From Streptomyces sp. Tu 3180 (GTDB lineage Bacteria > Actinomycetota > Actinomycetes > Streptomycetales > Streptomycetaceae): 64,000 bases of DNA. The stretch is from contig NZ_WOXS01000001.1 of NCBI RefSeq assembly GCF_009852415.1, forward strand, positions 1 through 64,000, in the 5' to 3' direction. A model generated the notes under the pieces. That model ran no database searches. It was not told where the DNA came from and was given only the letters and a program-made list of their open reading frames with translations. Positions 26,271 through 34,544 of the stretch are shown piece after piece (the stretch's first letter is position 1; the number at the start of each line of letters is the position of its first letter). Position numbers and translations under genes: made by a program.

Positions 26271-27125
26271 GCTGTCACGTTGGCTGAGCTGGTGGGATGA
26301 TCTTCTGGTTGATCATGCGGGAGGGGTTGTCCGTGGACAGCGCGTCGCCGTCGTACAAGGGGCACCGGTACCCGGTCGAGGTCATCTCCCACTGCGTGTG
26401 GCTGTACTTCCGCTTCCCGCTGTCGTTTCGGGAGGTCGAGGAGCTGATGCTTGGACGCGGTGTGGTCGTCTCGTACGAGACGGTCCGGCGGTGGTGCGCC
26501 AAGTTCGGGCAGGCCTATGCGAACGGACTGCGCCGCCGCCGGCCGAGGCCCGGGGATAAATGGCATCTGGACGAGGTGTTCGTGAAGATCAACGGAGAGC
26601 GGAAGTACCTGTGGCGGGCTGTCGACCAGGACGGCACCGTGCTGGACATCCTCGTGCAGAACCGGCGGGACACGACCGCCGCCAGGCGCTTCTTCCGCAG
26701 GCTGCTGAAGAGGACCGGTGCGGTGCCGCGGGTGGTCGTCACCGACAAGCTGCATTCCTACGGTGCCGCCCACCGCGAGGTCATGCCCTCGGTCGAACAC
26801 CGTTCCCACAAGAGCCTGAACAACCGGGCCGAGAACAGCCACCAGCCCACCCGGCAACGCGAACGCGCCATGAAAGGCTTCCGCAGCGCCGGCGGGGCGC
26901 AGCGGTTCCTGGCCGCGTTCAGCGGCATCTCACCCCACTTCAGACCCCGCCGCCACTTGATGACCGCACACAACTACCGCGCCGAGATGACCGTCCGCTT
27001 CGCCATCTGGGACCAGGTCACCGGCGTCGTCGGCCGGTCCGCCGAGGCCTGAGCTCGGAGCCGGAACCCGGCTCCACCACACACGACACGCCGTCAGGCA
27101 CTCGCACACTCAACAACGTGACAGC
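26271..27125. mobile_element. IS6-family element, copy B
   Basis: An 855-bp element with ends GCTGTCACGTTG (26271-26282) and CAACGTGACAGC (27114-27125), in the orientation opposite to copy A. Copies A and B enclose about 11.5 kb that includes tpg, the CAP gene and the DNA ligase. Confidence 0.9.
26297..27052 (+). CDS. IS6-family transposase (copy B)
   Basis: A 251-aa protein identical to the copy A transposase, with the same DDE residues (WHLDEVFVK, VVVTDKLHSY, NNRAENSHQP). It is intact and probably active in replicative transposition or in conservative targeting of existing copies. Confidence 0.9.
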   Translation: MIFWLIMREGLSVDSASPSYKGHRYPVEVISHCVWLYFRFPLSFREVEELMLGRGVVVSYETVRRWCAKFGQAYANGLRRRRPRPGDKWHLDEVFVKINGERKYLWRAVDQDGTVLDILVQNRRDTTAARRFFRRLLKRTGAVPRVVVTDKLHSYGAAHREVMPSVEHRSHKSLNNRAENSHQPTRQRERAMKGFRSAGGAQRFLAAFSGISPHFRPRRHLMTAHNYRAEMTVRFAIWDQVTGVVGRSAEA

Positions 27126-27266
27126 GTCCGCGCGATGCCCGGTACGGAGCGGCACTGGTGTTCGGAGCGTGTGGCGAGGTGTCACGGCTGCGTACCGGCT
27201 GATCTGTTCAGGTTCCTGGTGGGGCTGGTTCGGGGCATTCTCGCTTCACGGTGACGGTGGAGGGGG

Positions 27267-28100
27267 ATGCCGGTGCGCGGGGCGAGGTCGGTCGGGTGGG
27301 CGGGCGTACTGGTCCGGTTGGTGCTGGTTGCGGCGTTGGCCGCCTTCGTGGGGGCGGTGGTCTAGGCGGTTGCCCGTTTCGGGCTGGAGGCGGCGGATCA
27401 GACGGCCAGTGTCGTGGACGGCGCCGTCGCGCTGCTGAGTCTGCCGGTCTCCCTGTATGCCCTGCGCGCCCCCGGTGGCGCGGAAGCCGGTTCGGTGACT
27501 GGTGGGGTGGTGGCGCGGGAGTGGGTACCGGCCGCCGCGGTCAGTGCTTCGCTGCGGCCTCCGGTGCCGACGGCGCTTGTGCGGGGCCGGAACAGTGAGC
27601 TCGCCCTGCTGAACCGTCTGGCGCGGGGTGGTGGGGGGATGGCGGTGGTGTGCGGGGCTGGTGGTCTGGGCAGGACCACCCTCGCCGCCCAGGCTGCCCG
27701 TCAAGCGCAGCAGGCGGGGAGGGCGGTGTTCTGGGTCTGCTGGCAGGACGATGCCAGCCGCCTGGCCGAGGACCTGACCCGGATCGCACAGGCCCTGGGG
27801 CTTGCCGAGGAGCTGCTGGAGGCGGCGCGGCGGGGTCAGGCCGTGCTGGTCGATGTGGTGTGGGAGCACCTGGCGGCAGTGCCGGGCTGGATGGTCGTCG
27901 TGGACAATGTCGACACTCCCGCGCGGATCGGGCCGGGCCGGGAGCCGGTGGCCGTGTACCGGGGATGGCTGCGCCCCGACGGTGCCGGGCTGTTGATCGT
28001 CACCAGTCGGGATACCGCGGTCAGTACCTGGGGCCAGCGGGCACAGGTGGTGAATCTGGAGCCGCTCGAGGAGACGGCCGCAGTCGCTGTTCTGTGTGAT
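27267..28100 (+). pseudogene. STAND/NB-ARC ATPase, amber stop and 3' truncation
   Basis: Starts at ATG 27267 after GGTGGAGGGGG. The N-terminus has a membrane-like helix (VLVRLVLVAALAAFVGAVV). An in-frame TAG at 27363-27365 follows, where a Trp codon would fit, and the frame then continues with AVARFGLEAADQTASVVDGA. The nucleotide-binding region is ALVRGRNSELALLNRLAR, then VVCGAGGLGRTTLAAQAA (Walker A with Arg in place of Lys), then WMVVVDNVDTPARI (Walker B) and GLLIVTSRD. Similarity ends near VAVLCDAAP at about 28100, so the winged-helix and TPR parts are missing. Such proteins are signalling or defence ATPases in Streptomyces. Confidence 0.65.
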
Positions 28101-28569
28101 GCGGCGCCGTCGGCCGGCAGTGAAGTCGGTGTTGCCTCCGGCGGTCACGATCATGCGGGCCACCTTGCGGGCCTTGTATTGACGCGGGGTGAGGCCGGCC
28201 CAGTCGTCCGCCGTGGCCGCCGTCTGCAAGAGGCGGGATTCATTGCGGCGTGTGGCCGGGTTGGTAACCGGTGTCCCTCTGAGGGGGATTTGAGGTTTCC
28301 CACCGCGAAGATCGGCCATTCCATTTCGCGGATTTGCCCGATTTGGGTAACCGGAAGGCTCCCTGATGAGAAAAAGGAGCCCGTTGTCCGAGTTACCCCA
28401 CCGGAAGAATTCCGGCCACCCGTTAAAAGCGTCTGTCGGCCGGGCCCGGCGCTGGTTACTGTCCATCTCGCCTCCAGGACTCCTGGAGGCGCGGGCACTG
28501 CCCAGCGCACACGGTTTCCAGGCCATGAGGTGCGCCGGGCGTCGTGCCCGCACCGACCAGCGAAGGGAC
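28101..28569. other. Rearranged stretch without an intact gene
   Basis: No complete gene. On the minus strand, about 28118-28250 reads SRLLQTAATADDWAGLTPRQ and YKARKVARMIVTAGGNTDFT, which is protein-like but not recognised. Between 28290 and 28440 base composition is more AT-rich (GAGAAAAAGGAG, CATTTCGCGGATTTG), which may be promoter sequence for the following secreted-protein gene. Confidence 0.3.
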
Positions 28570-28575
28570 ATGCTA

Positions 28576-29232
28576 GTGAAGTCCAGACTTGCCCGCATCA
28601 GCGCGGCCACCGCCCTGGTGGTGCTCACCCTCGGTGCCGGCGCGCCGCACGCCCTTGCCTCCGCGGCAGGTGAGGACCTGCCGAACGACGAGATTCTCAC
28701 CGGTGTCGAGGTCGAGGGCCAGGAGCTCGACGAGGACCTGCCCGTCCCGGGCGAACCCGAGGACACGGTCACACCGGAGGCGGACCTGCCCGACAGGGAA
28801 CCGGAGGGGATCGAGTGCAAGCCCGGCTGGTTTTTCAAGATCACCGAGAACAAGAAGAACACCATGTCCGTCAAGTACCACACCTTCGCCGAGAATAAGA
28901 CGTCTCGGTCTCTTGATTTCAAGTTCACCTCCAAGAAGTCCGGGACGACCGAGGTCGGAGGGTCGGTGACTCTCAGCGGGGAAATGAAGGTCGTGGTTCT
29001 CGGCTCGATCAAGGCGGAGATCAACGTCAACGCCAAGAAGAGCTGGACCTCGGAAATCGGCGTCGAGGTCTACGGGGAGATCCCCGCGAAGAGCATCGTG
29101 TACGGCGACTACGGGATCATGAAGGAAAAGGTCTACGGGTACAAGTACTACCGGGGCAGCGCCTGCCAGAAGTCCAACAAGCAGTCCATGACCGTCTGGG
29201 CCCCCTACCGCGAAGGCTGGCGCGTCAGCTAG
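28576..29232 (+). CDS. Secreted beta-rich protein, aerolysin/ETX-MTX2-like pattern
   Basis: About 218 aa from the GTG at 28576, chosen because GAAGGG ends 8 bases upstream; an ATG at 28570 would be too close. Signal peptide: RISAATALVVLTLGAGAPHA with a cleavage site after ASA. An acidic linker rich in Glu/Pro follows. The mature domain alternates Ser/Thr with hydrophobic residues (TSRSLDFKFTSKKSGTTEVG, GSVTLSGEMKVVVLGSIKAE, SEIGVEVYGEIPAKSIVYGD), resembling the insertion hairpin and neighbouring strands of aerolysin-type pore formers. Two cysteines (IECKPG and SACQKS) could pair. The likeness is by pattern only. It is followed 61 bases later by a lipoprotein gene. Confidence 0.65.
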   Translation: MKSRLARISAATALVVLTLGAGAPHALASAAGEDLPNDEILTGVEVEGQELDEDLPVPGEPEDTVTPEADLPDREPEGIECKPGWFFKITENKKNTMSVKYHTFAENKTSRSLDFKFTSKKSGTTEVGGSVTLSGEMKVVVLGSIKAEINVNAKKSWTSEIGVEVYGEIPAKSIVYGDYGIMKEKVYGYKYYRGSACQKSNKQSMTVWAPYREGWRVS

Positions 29233-29293
29233 CCGCCGCGCCCGGCCCCGACACCGGGGCCGGGCGCCCCGCCCTCACTCTTGGGAGACCCCG

Positions 29294-29746
29294 TTGCGTC
29301 GCTCCATACCCGCCGTTGCCGTCGTGGCGACGTTGTTCCTCGTCGGAGGCTGCTCCGATGAGCCCGAGGCGAAGCGTCCGAGCCCTTCCGGCTCGACAGC
29401 CTCCTCCGGCCAGCCCACACGGACACCTGTCACACCGCCGCCCAGCCTGGATCTGCCCAAGGACGCGCAGTTCCTGGTGGCCGAGACCACCGGCAACAAG
29501 GACCAAGAACTTCCCGAATTCACCCCGCAGGAAGGCGCCTACACCCTCTACGCGGCTTGTGAGGGCAAGGGCAAGGTCTCGATCGTGGACCGGGACAGCA
29601 CCAACCCCCATCCGGTCACGTGTGGCGGGGTTCCCACCGTGGGCGTCATCTACGAGGACAAAAAGCCCCAGCACCTCACCATCCAGGTGACCGGCGGAAC
29701 TCCCACCTGGAAAATCGCGGTGATCTCCGGAAACCACCAGCCCTGA
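29294..29746 (+). CDS. Lipoprotein
   Basis: A 150-aa protein from TTG 29294 with GGGAGA close upstream. The signal sequence (IPAVAVVATLFLVGGC) ends in the lipobox LVGGC, so the mature protein is lipid-anchored at Cys20. A Ser/Pro/Thr linker leads to a beta-rich domain (QFLVAETTGNKDQEL, YTLYAACEGKGKVSIVDRD, HLTIQVTGGTPTWKIAVIS). The paired Cys of YAACEG and PVTCGG may form a disulfide. It probably lies in an operon with the preceding secreted protein; a protective or accessory role is speculation. Confidence 0.7.
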   Translation: MRRSIPAVAVVATLFLVGGCSDEPEAKRPSPSGSTASSGQPTRTPVTPPPSLDLPKDAQFLVAETTGNKDQELPEFTPQEGAYTLYAACEGKGKVSIVDRDSTNPHPVTCGGVPTVGVIYEDKKPQHLTIQVTGGTPTWKIAVISGNHQP

Positions 29747-29931
29747 CACAGCCTTCACCGGGGCTCACGCCTCCGTGTCCGGCCAAATGCCAGGCCTTGG
29801 GACCCCCGCCCCACGGCACCTGAGCTGTAACGTCCCCAGCCGATACGTTGTAAGGCGTTCCGGCGACCGAACAGGTCGCGCCCCGCACAGGAGGAGCTTG
29901 GGCAGGGCGCGGACGCGGGAGGTGAGTGTGC

Positions 29932-30174
29932 TTACCTCACCGCGGTGGATGTGGACGCGGGAGCAGGGCTCTCGCTCTCTGCCGTGGCCTTGTTGCCCCC
30001 TCCGAGCAACAGGACCAAGGCGGTGATGACCGCAGCGGCGGAGGCGATGGCGCCGACGATGTCACCGCGGCTGGCCGGTGCGGCGGACGCGCGGGTGTGC
30101 CGGTAGACGAGGCAGCCCACCATGATGCCCACGAGCAGGATGGCCGCGCCGAGGGGCTCGATGTACACGATCAC
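29932..30174 (-). CDS. Small two-helix membrane protein
   Basis: An 80-aa protein from the GTG at 30174, overlapping the stop of the preceding gene by 4 bases (GTGA). Helices: IEPLGAAILLVGIMVGCLVY and DIVGAIASAAAVITALVLLL, with a Ser/Pro/Ala tail. Its coupling to a winged-helix gene suggests a plasmid-type maintenance or transfer cassette. Function unknown. Confidence 0.55.
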   Translation of the reverse strand: MIVYIEPLGAAILLVGIMVGCLVYRHTRASAAPASRGDIVGAIASAAAVITALVLLLGGGNKATAESESPAPASTSTAVR

Positions 30175-30500
30175 TGAGCGCCCTCGCTTCGCGAGGTCTT
30201 CGTGGCCCTCTTCATGGTGGGAGACACGGTGGCCGAAGTGGTGACCTGCTTGTGGGACTTGCGCGGCCGAAGGATGGCGGTGCGCGCGTACTGGTAGGCC
30301 ATGGTCACGCCGAGGGGGGACAGCGGGGCCTTCTTGTACTCCTCCCGGCGCTCTACGAGGCCGAGTTCCAGGAGCTTCTTCAGGCCGCGCTCGTGCGTGT
30401 CGGCCGACCAGCCGTACCACGCGGGCACCTTCTTCGCGGGGAAGGTCGACCAGCTCTTCTCACGGGCCACGACCAGGAGGAGCGCCAGGGCCGACAGGTC
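30171..30500 (-). pseudogene. Winged-helix protein, 5' end removed by IS701
   Basis: The frame is open up to the IS701 boundary: LSALALLLVVAREKSWSTFP, AWYGWSADTHERGLKKLLEL and GLVERREEYKKAPLSPLGVT. That is a winged-helix fold with its recognition helix (THERGLKKLLELGLVERR) and a basic C-terminal tail. The N-terminus should lie beyond 30500, but DNA on the far side of the element (after 32031) encodes a different HTH protein fragment. So this was either truncated by the insertion or lost by deletion. Confidence 0.55.
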
Positions 30501-32031
30501 TAGTACTCCAGTTGCAGTTCGCTATCTCTGCTGGTCAGAGGCACCTTCTTGAGTCTATTCGGCTGCCGTGGCATCAGGCGTCGGAAGTTCGTAACCTCCA
30601 CCGCGGCAATCCGTTGTGATTGTCATGCAGGATGTGCGGCCCGACGTCTGGTCGGCGGAACTGGAAGAGGCACTTGTACGGATCGGTCACCGGTTCGGGC
30701 GGGCGGACCTGCGGCGACAGATGCGGGCCTACGTCCATGGCCTGCTCGGTCCGGTGGGCCGCAAGAACAGCTGGCAGCTGGCCGAGTACGCAGGCCACCG
30801 CACGCCTGCGGGCCTGCAGAACCTGCTGAACCGTGCGCGCTGGAGTGCCGACGAGGTGCGTGACGACCTGCAGGAGTACATCGCCGAGAAGCTCGGAGAC
30901 CCAGACGGTGTGCTGGTCCTCGACGACACCGGCTTCCTGAAGAAAGGCACGGTCTCGGCCGGGGTCCAGCGGCAGTACTCCGGCACCGCCGGCCGCACCG
31001 AAAACTGCCAGATCGGGGTCTTCGCCGCCTACGCCACCCGGCAAGGACGGGCACTGGTGGACCGGGAGTTGTATCTGCCGAAGTCCTGGACGTCCCACCG
31101 GGACCGCTGCGAGGCGGCGAAGATACCCGACGACCGCGACTTCGCGACCAAGGGCGACCTGGCCAAAGCCATGATCCAGCGGGCCCTGGCCTCGCCCTTG
31201 CCCATCGCCCGGGTGACCGCGGACTCGGCCTGTGGCCAGGAATGGCGGCTGCGGCGGATGCTCGAGGAAGCCGGCGTCGGCTACGTCCTGGCCGTCCCCA
31301 AGTCCCAGCCCGTCCCCGCGCCGGGCCGGATCGACCTCCTCATCACCCAGGCGCCGGACGAGGCCTGGGAACGCCACTCCTGCGGTGCCGGAGCGAAGGG
31401 GCCGCGCGTCTACGACTGGGCCGCGGCGAAACTGCCGGCCATCCCTGACTTCGACGGCGACCACCCTACGCACGAACGGTGGGTGCTGGCCCGCCGCAGC
31501 CTCGCCCGCCCGAAAGAGATCGCCTACTACCTCGCCTACGCGCCCGTCGAAACTGAGGTTCCCGAGCTGGCCCGGATCGCCGGCAGCCGGTGGGCGATCG
31601 AGGAGTGCTTCCAGGCCGCGAAGAACGAATGCGGCCTGGACCAGTACGAGGTCCGACGCTATCCGGGGTGGTACCGGCACATCACCCTCGCCATGCTGGC
31701 CCACGCGGTCCTCTCGGCCACGTCCGCCACCGCGACAGCAGCAAGGGGGGCTGCAGAAACGGTTCCAGTGAACTTGCGCCCCTCACCGTGGCAGAAGTCC
31801 GGCGGCTCCTGGCAGTTCACCGTCCCCCACCGACACACCGGCGGAAAGGCCGATCACGCGTTGAGCTGGTCCTGGTGGCGACGCCGCCACCAGGCAACCG
31901 CACAACGCTGCCACTACCGTCGCCGCCGCGGTGGAGGTTACGAACTTCCGACGCCTGACGCCACGGCAGCCGAATAGACTCAAGAAGGTGCCTCTGACCA
32001 GCAGAGATAGCGAACTGCAACTGGAGCACTA
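30501..32031. mobile_element. IS701-family element with very long inverted ends
   Basis: The outer 106 bases at each side (30501-30606 and 31926-32031) are inverted copies with only two mismatches. The right copy includes the last roughly 50 bases of the transposase gene, so the left end carries an inverted duplicate of that coding sequence. The flanks carry CTAG on the left and CTAA on the right, near the CTAG-type target of the family. Confidence 0.85.
30616..31977 (+). CDS. IS701-family transposase
   Basis: 453 aa from ATG 30616 (or ATG 30625). Family signatures: GLLGPVGRKNSWQLAEYAGH near the N-terminus, VLVLDDTGFLKKGTVSAGVQ (first Asp), RVTADSACGQEWRLRRMLEE (second Asp) and WAIEECFQAAKNECGLDQYE (Glu). 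The C-terminal SWWRRRHQATAQRCHYRRRR is basic. No frameshift, so it is probably active. A decayed relative lies at 43090-43600. Confidence 0.88.
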   Translation: MIVMQDVRPDVWSAELEEALVRIGHRFGRADLRRQMRAYVHGLLGPVGRKNSWQLAEYAGHRTPAGLQNLLNRARWSADEVRDDLQEYIAEKLGDPDGVLVLDDTGFLKKGTVSAGVQRQYSGTAGRTENCQIGVFAAYATRQGRALVDRELYLPKSWTSHRDRCEAAKIPDDRDFATKGDLAKAMIQRALASPLPIARVTADSACGQEWRLRRMLEEAGVGYVLAVPKSQPVPAPGRIDLLITQAPDEAWERHSCGAGAKGPRVYDWAAAKLPAIPDFDGDHPTHERWVLARRSLARPKEIAYYLAYAPVETEVPELARIAGSRWAIEECFQAAKNECGLDQYEVRRYPGWYRHITLAMLAHAVLSATSATATAARGAAETVPVNLRPSPWQKSGGSWQFTVPHRHTGGKADHALSWSWWRRRHQATAQRCHYRRRRGGGYELPTPDATAAE

Positions 32032-32324
32032 ATCGTGAGACCATCCGCAAGATGCTGCGGGGCAAAACCGTCCCATTGAGCTGGGCAGTGGTCGATGCAG
32101 TCCTGACGGTGCTGTGCGCGCGAGCCGGTCGCGCCCCCGACGCGAGGCGATGGACGGACGGTTTCACTGGTGAGCCGACCTCACACCGGGAAAGCCTGCG
32201 GAACCTGTGGAACGAGGCGCTAGACACTCCGCCCCCTCCTACTGCCTGGTCTTCCGGCTGGAGAGGTCAGGACGACCCCTGGGCAACGCCAACCAAGTTT
32301 TCCGTTGACGAACCGCCGTTCTGA
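32028..32324 (+). pseudogene. HTH protein, 5' end removed by IS701
   Basis: The frame is open from the IS701 edge: NRETIRKMLRGKTVPLSWAV, VDAVLTVLCARAGRAPDARR, then RESLRNLWNEALDTPPPPTA. The first part is the recognition helix and following region of an XRE-type HTH domain (an xRETIRKMLRGKTVPxW pattern common in Streptomyces). The N-terminal helix is missing. A strong terminator follows at 32341. Confidence 0.55.
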
Positions 32325-32340
32325 CGTCAGCCTAACGATG

Positions 32341-32369
32341 AAGCCGGACCGCATCAGGTGGTCCGGCTT
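32341..32369. terminator. Rho-independent-type hairpin
   Basis: AAGCCGGACC (32341-32350) and GGTCCGGCTT (32360-32369) form a perfect 10-bp stem with a 9-base loop, right after the HTH gene remnant and before the next gene. Confidence 0.75.
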
Positions 32370-32450
32370 CGGTGTTTCCGCCCGGCAACGCGCTCCAGAA
32401 CGTCGCAGATACCGGACTTAAGCGTCACTGGTGGAACGTAGGGTCTGACC

Positions 32451-33050
32451 ATGGCGATACGACATGCGGCCTGGGCGCCCGAAGACGCAGAGCAGGACTT
32501 CGACGAAGCTGCGGCCCTGGCAGCTCGCTGGATATGGAAGCGGTGCAGTGAAGAACGGACAACGGCAGCACTGGTGCTGAATGCCCTCGGTGCGGCGGAC
32601 AGTGTCCCAGCGCTTCGCGGGTTCGAGGTGACCAGTCCGCAGACGCGCACCCGGCCGGCGAGCGGCCGTCCGGTACTCGCCTACGTTCCGACTGCTGAGA
32701 GCCTTGTCTATGCTGAAGAGCTGGCCAGGAACTCATCGCTGGCCGTTGTCGAGGGGTTCTCCTTCGCCGTGGCGGGGTAGGCGCGTGAACACGGTGCCGT
32801 GAACCTCTTGCGGCCCGAGGATCCGGCTGAGGTCTCGGAAGAGCGCTGGGTAAAGGCTCTTGATCGGCTGTCGTTCCACAAGAACAACGGATTCGGCGAC
32901 ATGTTGGGCAAGAAAGCGGCTCGCGATATCGTGGCGGAACTTAGGAGTGCCGGCTTGTTGGACCGTGACGAGGTCGTGAGCGCCATGGCGGCACGTGGTG
33001 CCTCTGCGCGGGCTCTCAAGGTGCTCGGGCAGCTCATCGACCGGGCTTGA
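32451..33050 (+). pseudogene. Hypothetical gene interrupted by one in-frame TAG
   Basis: From ATG 32451 the protein reads MAIRHAAWAPEDAEQDFDEA to VVEGFSFAVAG. A TAG at 32778-32780 follows, and the same frame continues AREHGAVNLLRPEDPAEVSE to ALKVLGQLIDRA at 33050. The two parts read as one protein of about 199 residues, with Trp (TGG) the natural residue at the stop. No conserved domain was recognised. Restart at GTG 32799 is possible. Confidence 0.55.
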
Positions 33051-33417
33051 TTGTTCTCACCGATAACCACCGCTGTACCAATGTTCCCCGAGGCCGTTCA
33101 AGTACGTGCCGGAACTGGCTGCTGGTCGGGGCTCCCTGGCGACCGGTGACGCGCCCGCCGCTCTGCCTGCTCCACGCTGACTGTTAGAGGTCGTTTTCGT
33201 CCTTAATGTGAGCTTCATCCTGCATTCTTCGGCGCGGGCTCGTCGTTGAGCCGGGTCTCGTGGAGTGAGTGCGGCTGATGTGCTGCATGGGGTGACGCCT
33301 GAGGCGCAGTACAGCTTGCGCCTGTCTCATCCCAAAACGCCCGTCGCACGGTCCGTGCTCCCGCCGCTCGCGGTGCACGCCTGGGCGCACGCCCCCGAAC
33401 GGCAGTACGCCCAGGTC

Positions 33418-33780
33418 ATGGCCGAACGTCGCCCCTATCCGAGTGATCTGTCCAATGCCCGCTGGGAATTGATCGAGCCGATGCTGACCGCCTGGCGGAC
33501 CGAACGGCGCCGGCACGCACTAAACATCGGTCGCCCGCCGGAGCACGAGCTGCGCGAAATCATGAACGCCATCCTGTACGTGGACCGCACCGGAGTGCAG
33601 TGGCGCTACCTGCCGCACGACTTCCCGCCCTGGGAGACCGTCTACGGCTACTTCGCCAAGTGGCAGAAGGACGGCGTGTTCGCCCAGCTCACCGGCGTAC
33701 TGCGCAGGCGGCTCAGGCAGCAGGAGGGCAAGGACGCGGAGCCGTCCGCGTGCGTGATCGACGCGCAGAGCGTGAAAACC
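33418..33780 (+). pseudogene. IS5-family transposase N-terminal fragment
   Basis: From ATG 33418: MAERRPYPSDLSNARWELIE, then VQWRYLPHDFPPWETVYGYF, then AEPSACVIDAQSVKT. This is the DUF4096 domain plus the first catalytic Asp of an IS5 transposase. At about 33779 the sequence changes to the middle of an IS6 transposase, in another reading frame, and the rest of the IS5 element is missing. Confidence 0.8.
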
Positions 33781-34297
33781 TGTGGCGGGCCGTGGACCAG
33801 GACGGCAATGTGCTGGACATCCTCGTGCAGAACCGGCGGGACAAGGCCGCGGCCAGGCGTTTCTTCCGCCGCCTGCTGAAGACGACCCGCACGGTGCCCC
33901 GGGTGGTCGTCACCGACAAGCTCCGCTCCTACGGCGCGGCCCACCGCGAGGTCATGCCCTCCGTCGAGCACCGCTCGCACAAGGGCCTGAACAACCGGGC
34001 CGAGAACAGCCACCAGCCCACCCGTCAGCGGGAACGTGCGGTGAAGGGCTTCCGCAGCGTCGGCGCGGCCCAGCGGTTCCTGGCCGCGTTCAGCGGCATC
34101 CCACCCCACTTCCGGCTCCGCCGCCACCTGATGACCGGCACCCAACACCGCGCCGAAATGACCGTCCGCTTCGCTATCTGGGAGCAGATCACCGGCGTCA
34201 CCGGCCGACCTGCCGCGGCCTGAGCCCAGGGCCGGCACCCGGCCCCACCACACCTCGACACACCGTCAAACACCCGCACACCCAACAACGTGACAAC
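33779..34297 (+). mobile_element. IS6-family remnant, copy D
   Basis: Encodes the C-terminal two-thirds of an IS6 transposase (LWRAVDQDGNVLDILVQNRR, VVVTDKLRSYGAAHRE, NNRAENSHQPTRQRERAVKG) and keeps the right end CAACGTGACAAC (34286-34297). The first catalytic Asp and HTH are missing. It joins the truncated IS5 gene with no gap. Confidence 0.8.
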
Positions 34298-34298
34298 G

Positions 34299-34463
34299 CC
34301 CTCACGGGCCGTCGAGAAGGGCGCCAGTCTCGCCGACCTAGGGCGCGCCTGGCGCGTCTCGCGGCAAGGTGCCCGGCACCGCTGGAACGTCCTCAAGCAC
34401 CGGATCTATCCGGACATCCCCCGGCAGCGTCCCGACACGCACTACCTCAACGGTTCGGGCTGA
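34299..34463 (+). pseudogene. C-terminal fragment of an HTH protein
   Basis: The frame directly after the IS6 end reads AVEKGASLADLGRAWRVSRQ, GARHRWNVLKHRIYPDIP, and ends at the TGA at 34461-34463. LADLGRAWRVSRQGARHRW looks like a helix-turn-helix. The N-terminal part was removed by the IS6 remnant. Confidence 0.45.
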
Positions 34464-34544
34464 CCCGCGAAGGCCGAGGCGGCGCTGGCACGACTGGGCT
34501 GTCTCTCCGCGTCGGTGTCAGTGCCGCGTGCCACACTGCCGGCC

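Noticed and set aside
33265..33879. A functional IS5-IS6 fusion transposase
   Set aside because: The IS6 part is in a different reading frame from the IS5 part, so no chimeric transposase with both domains can be made.
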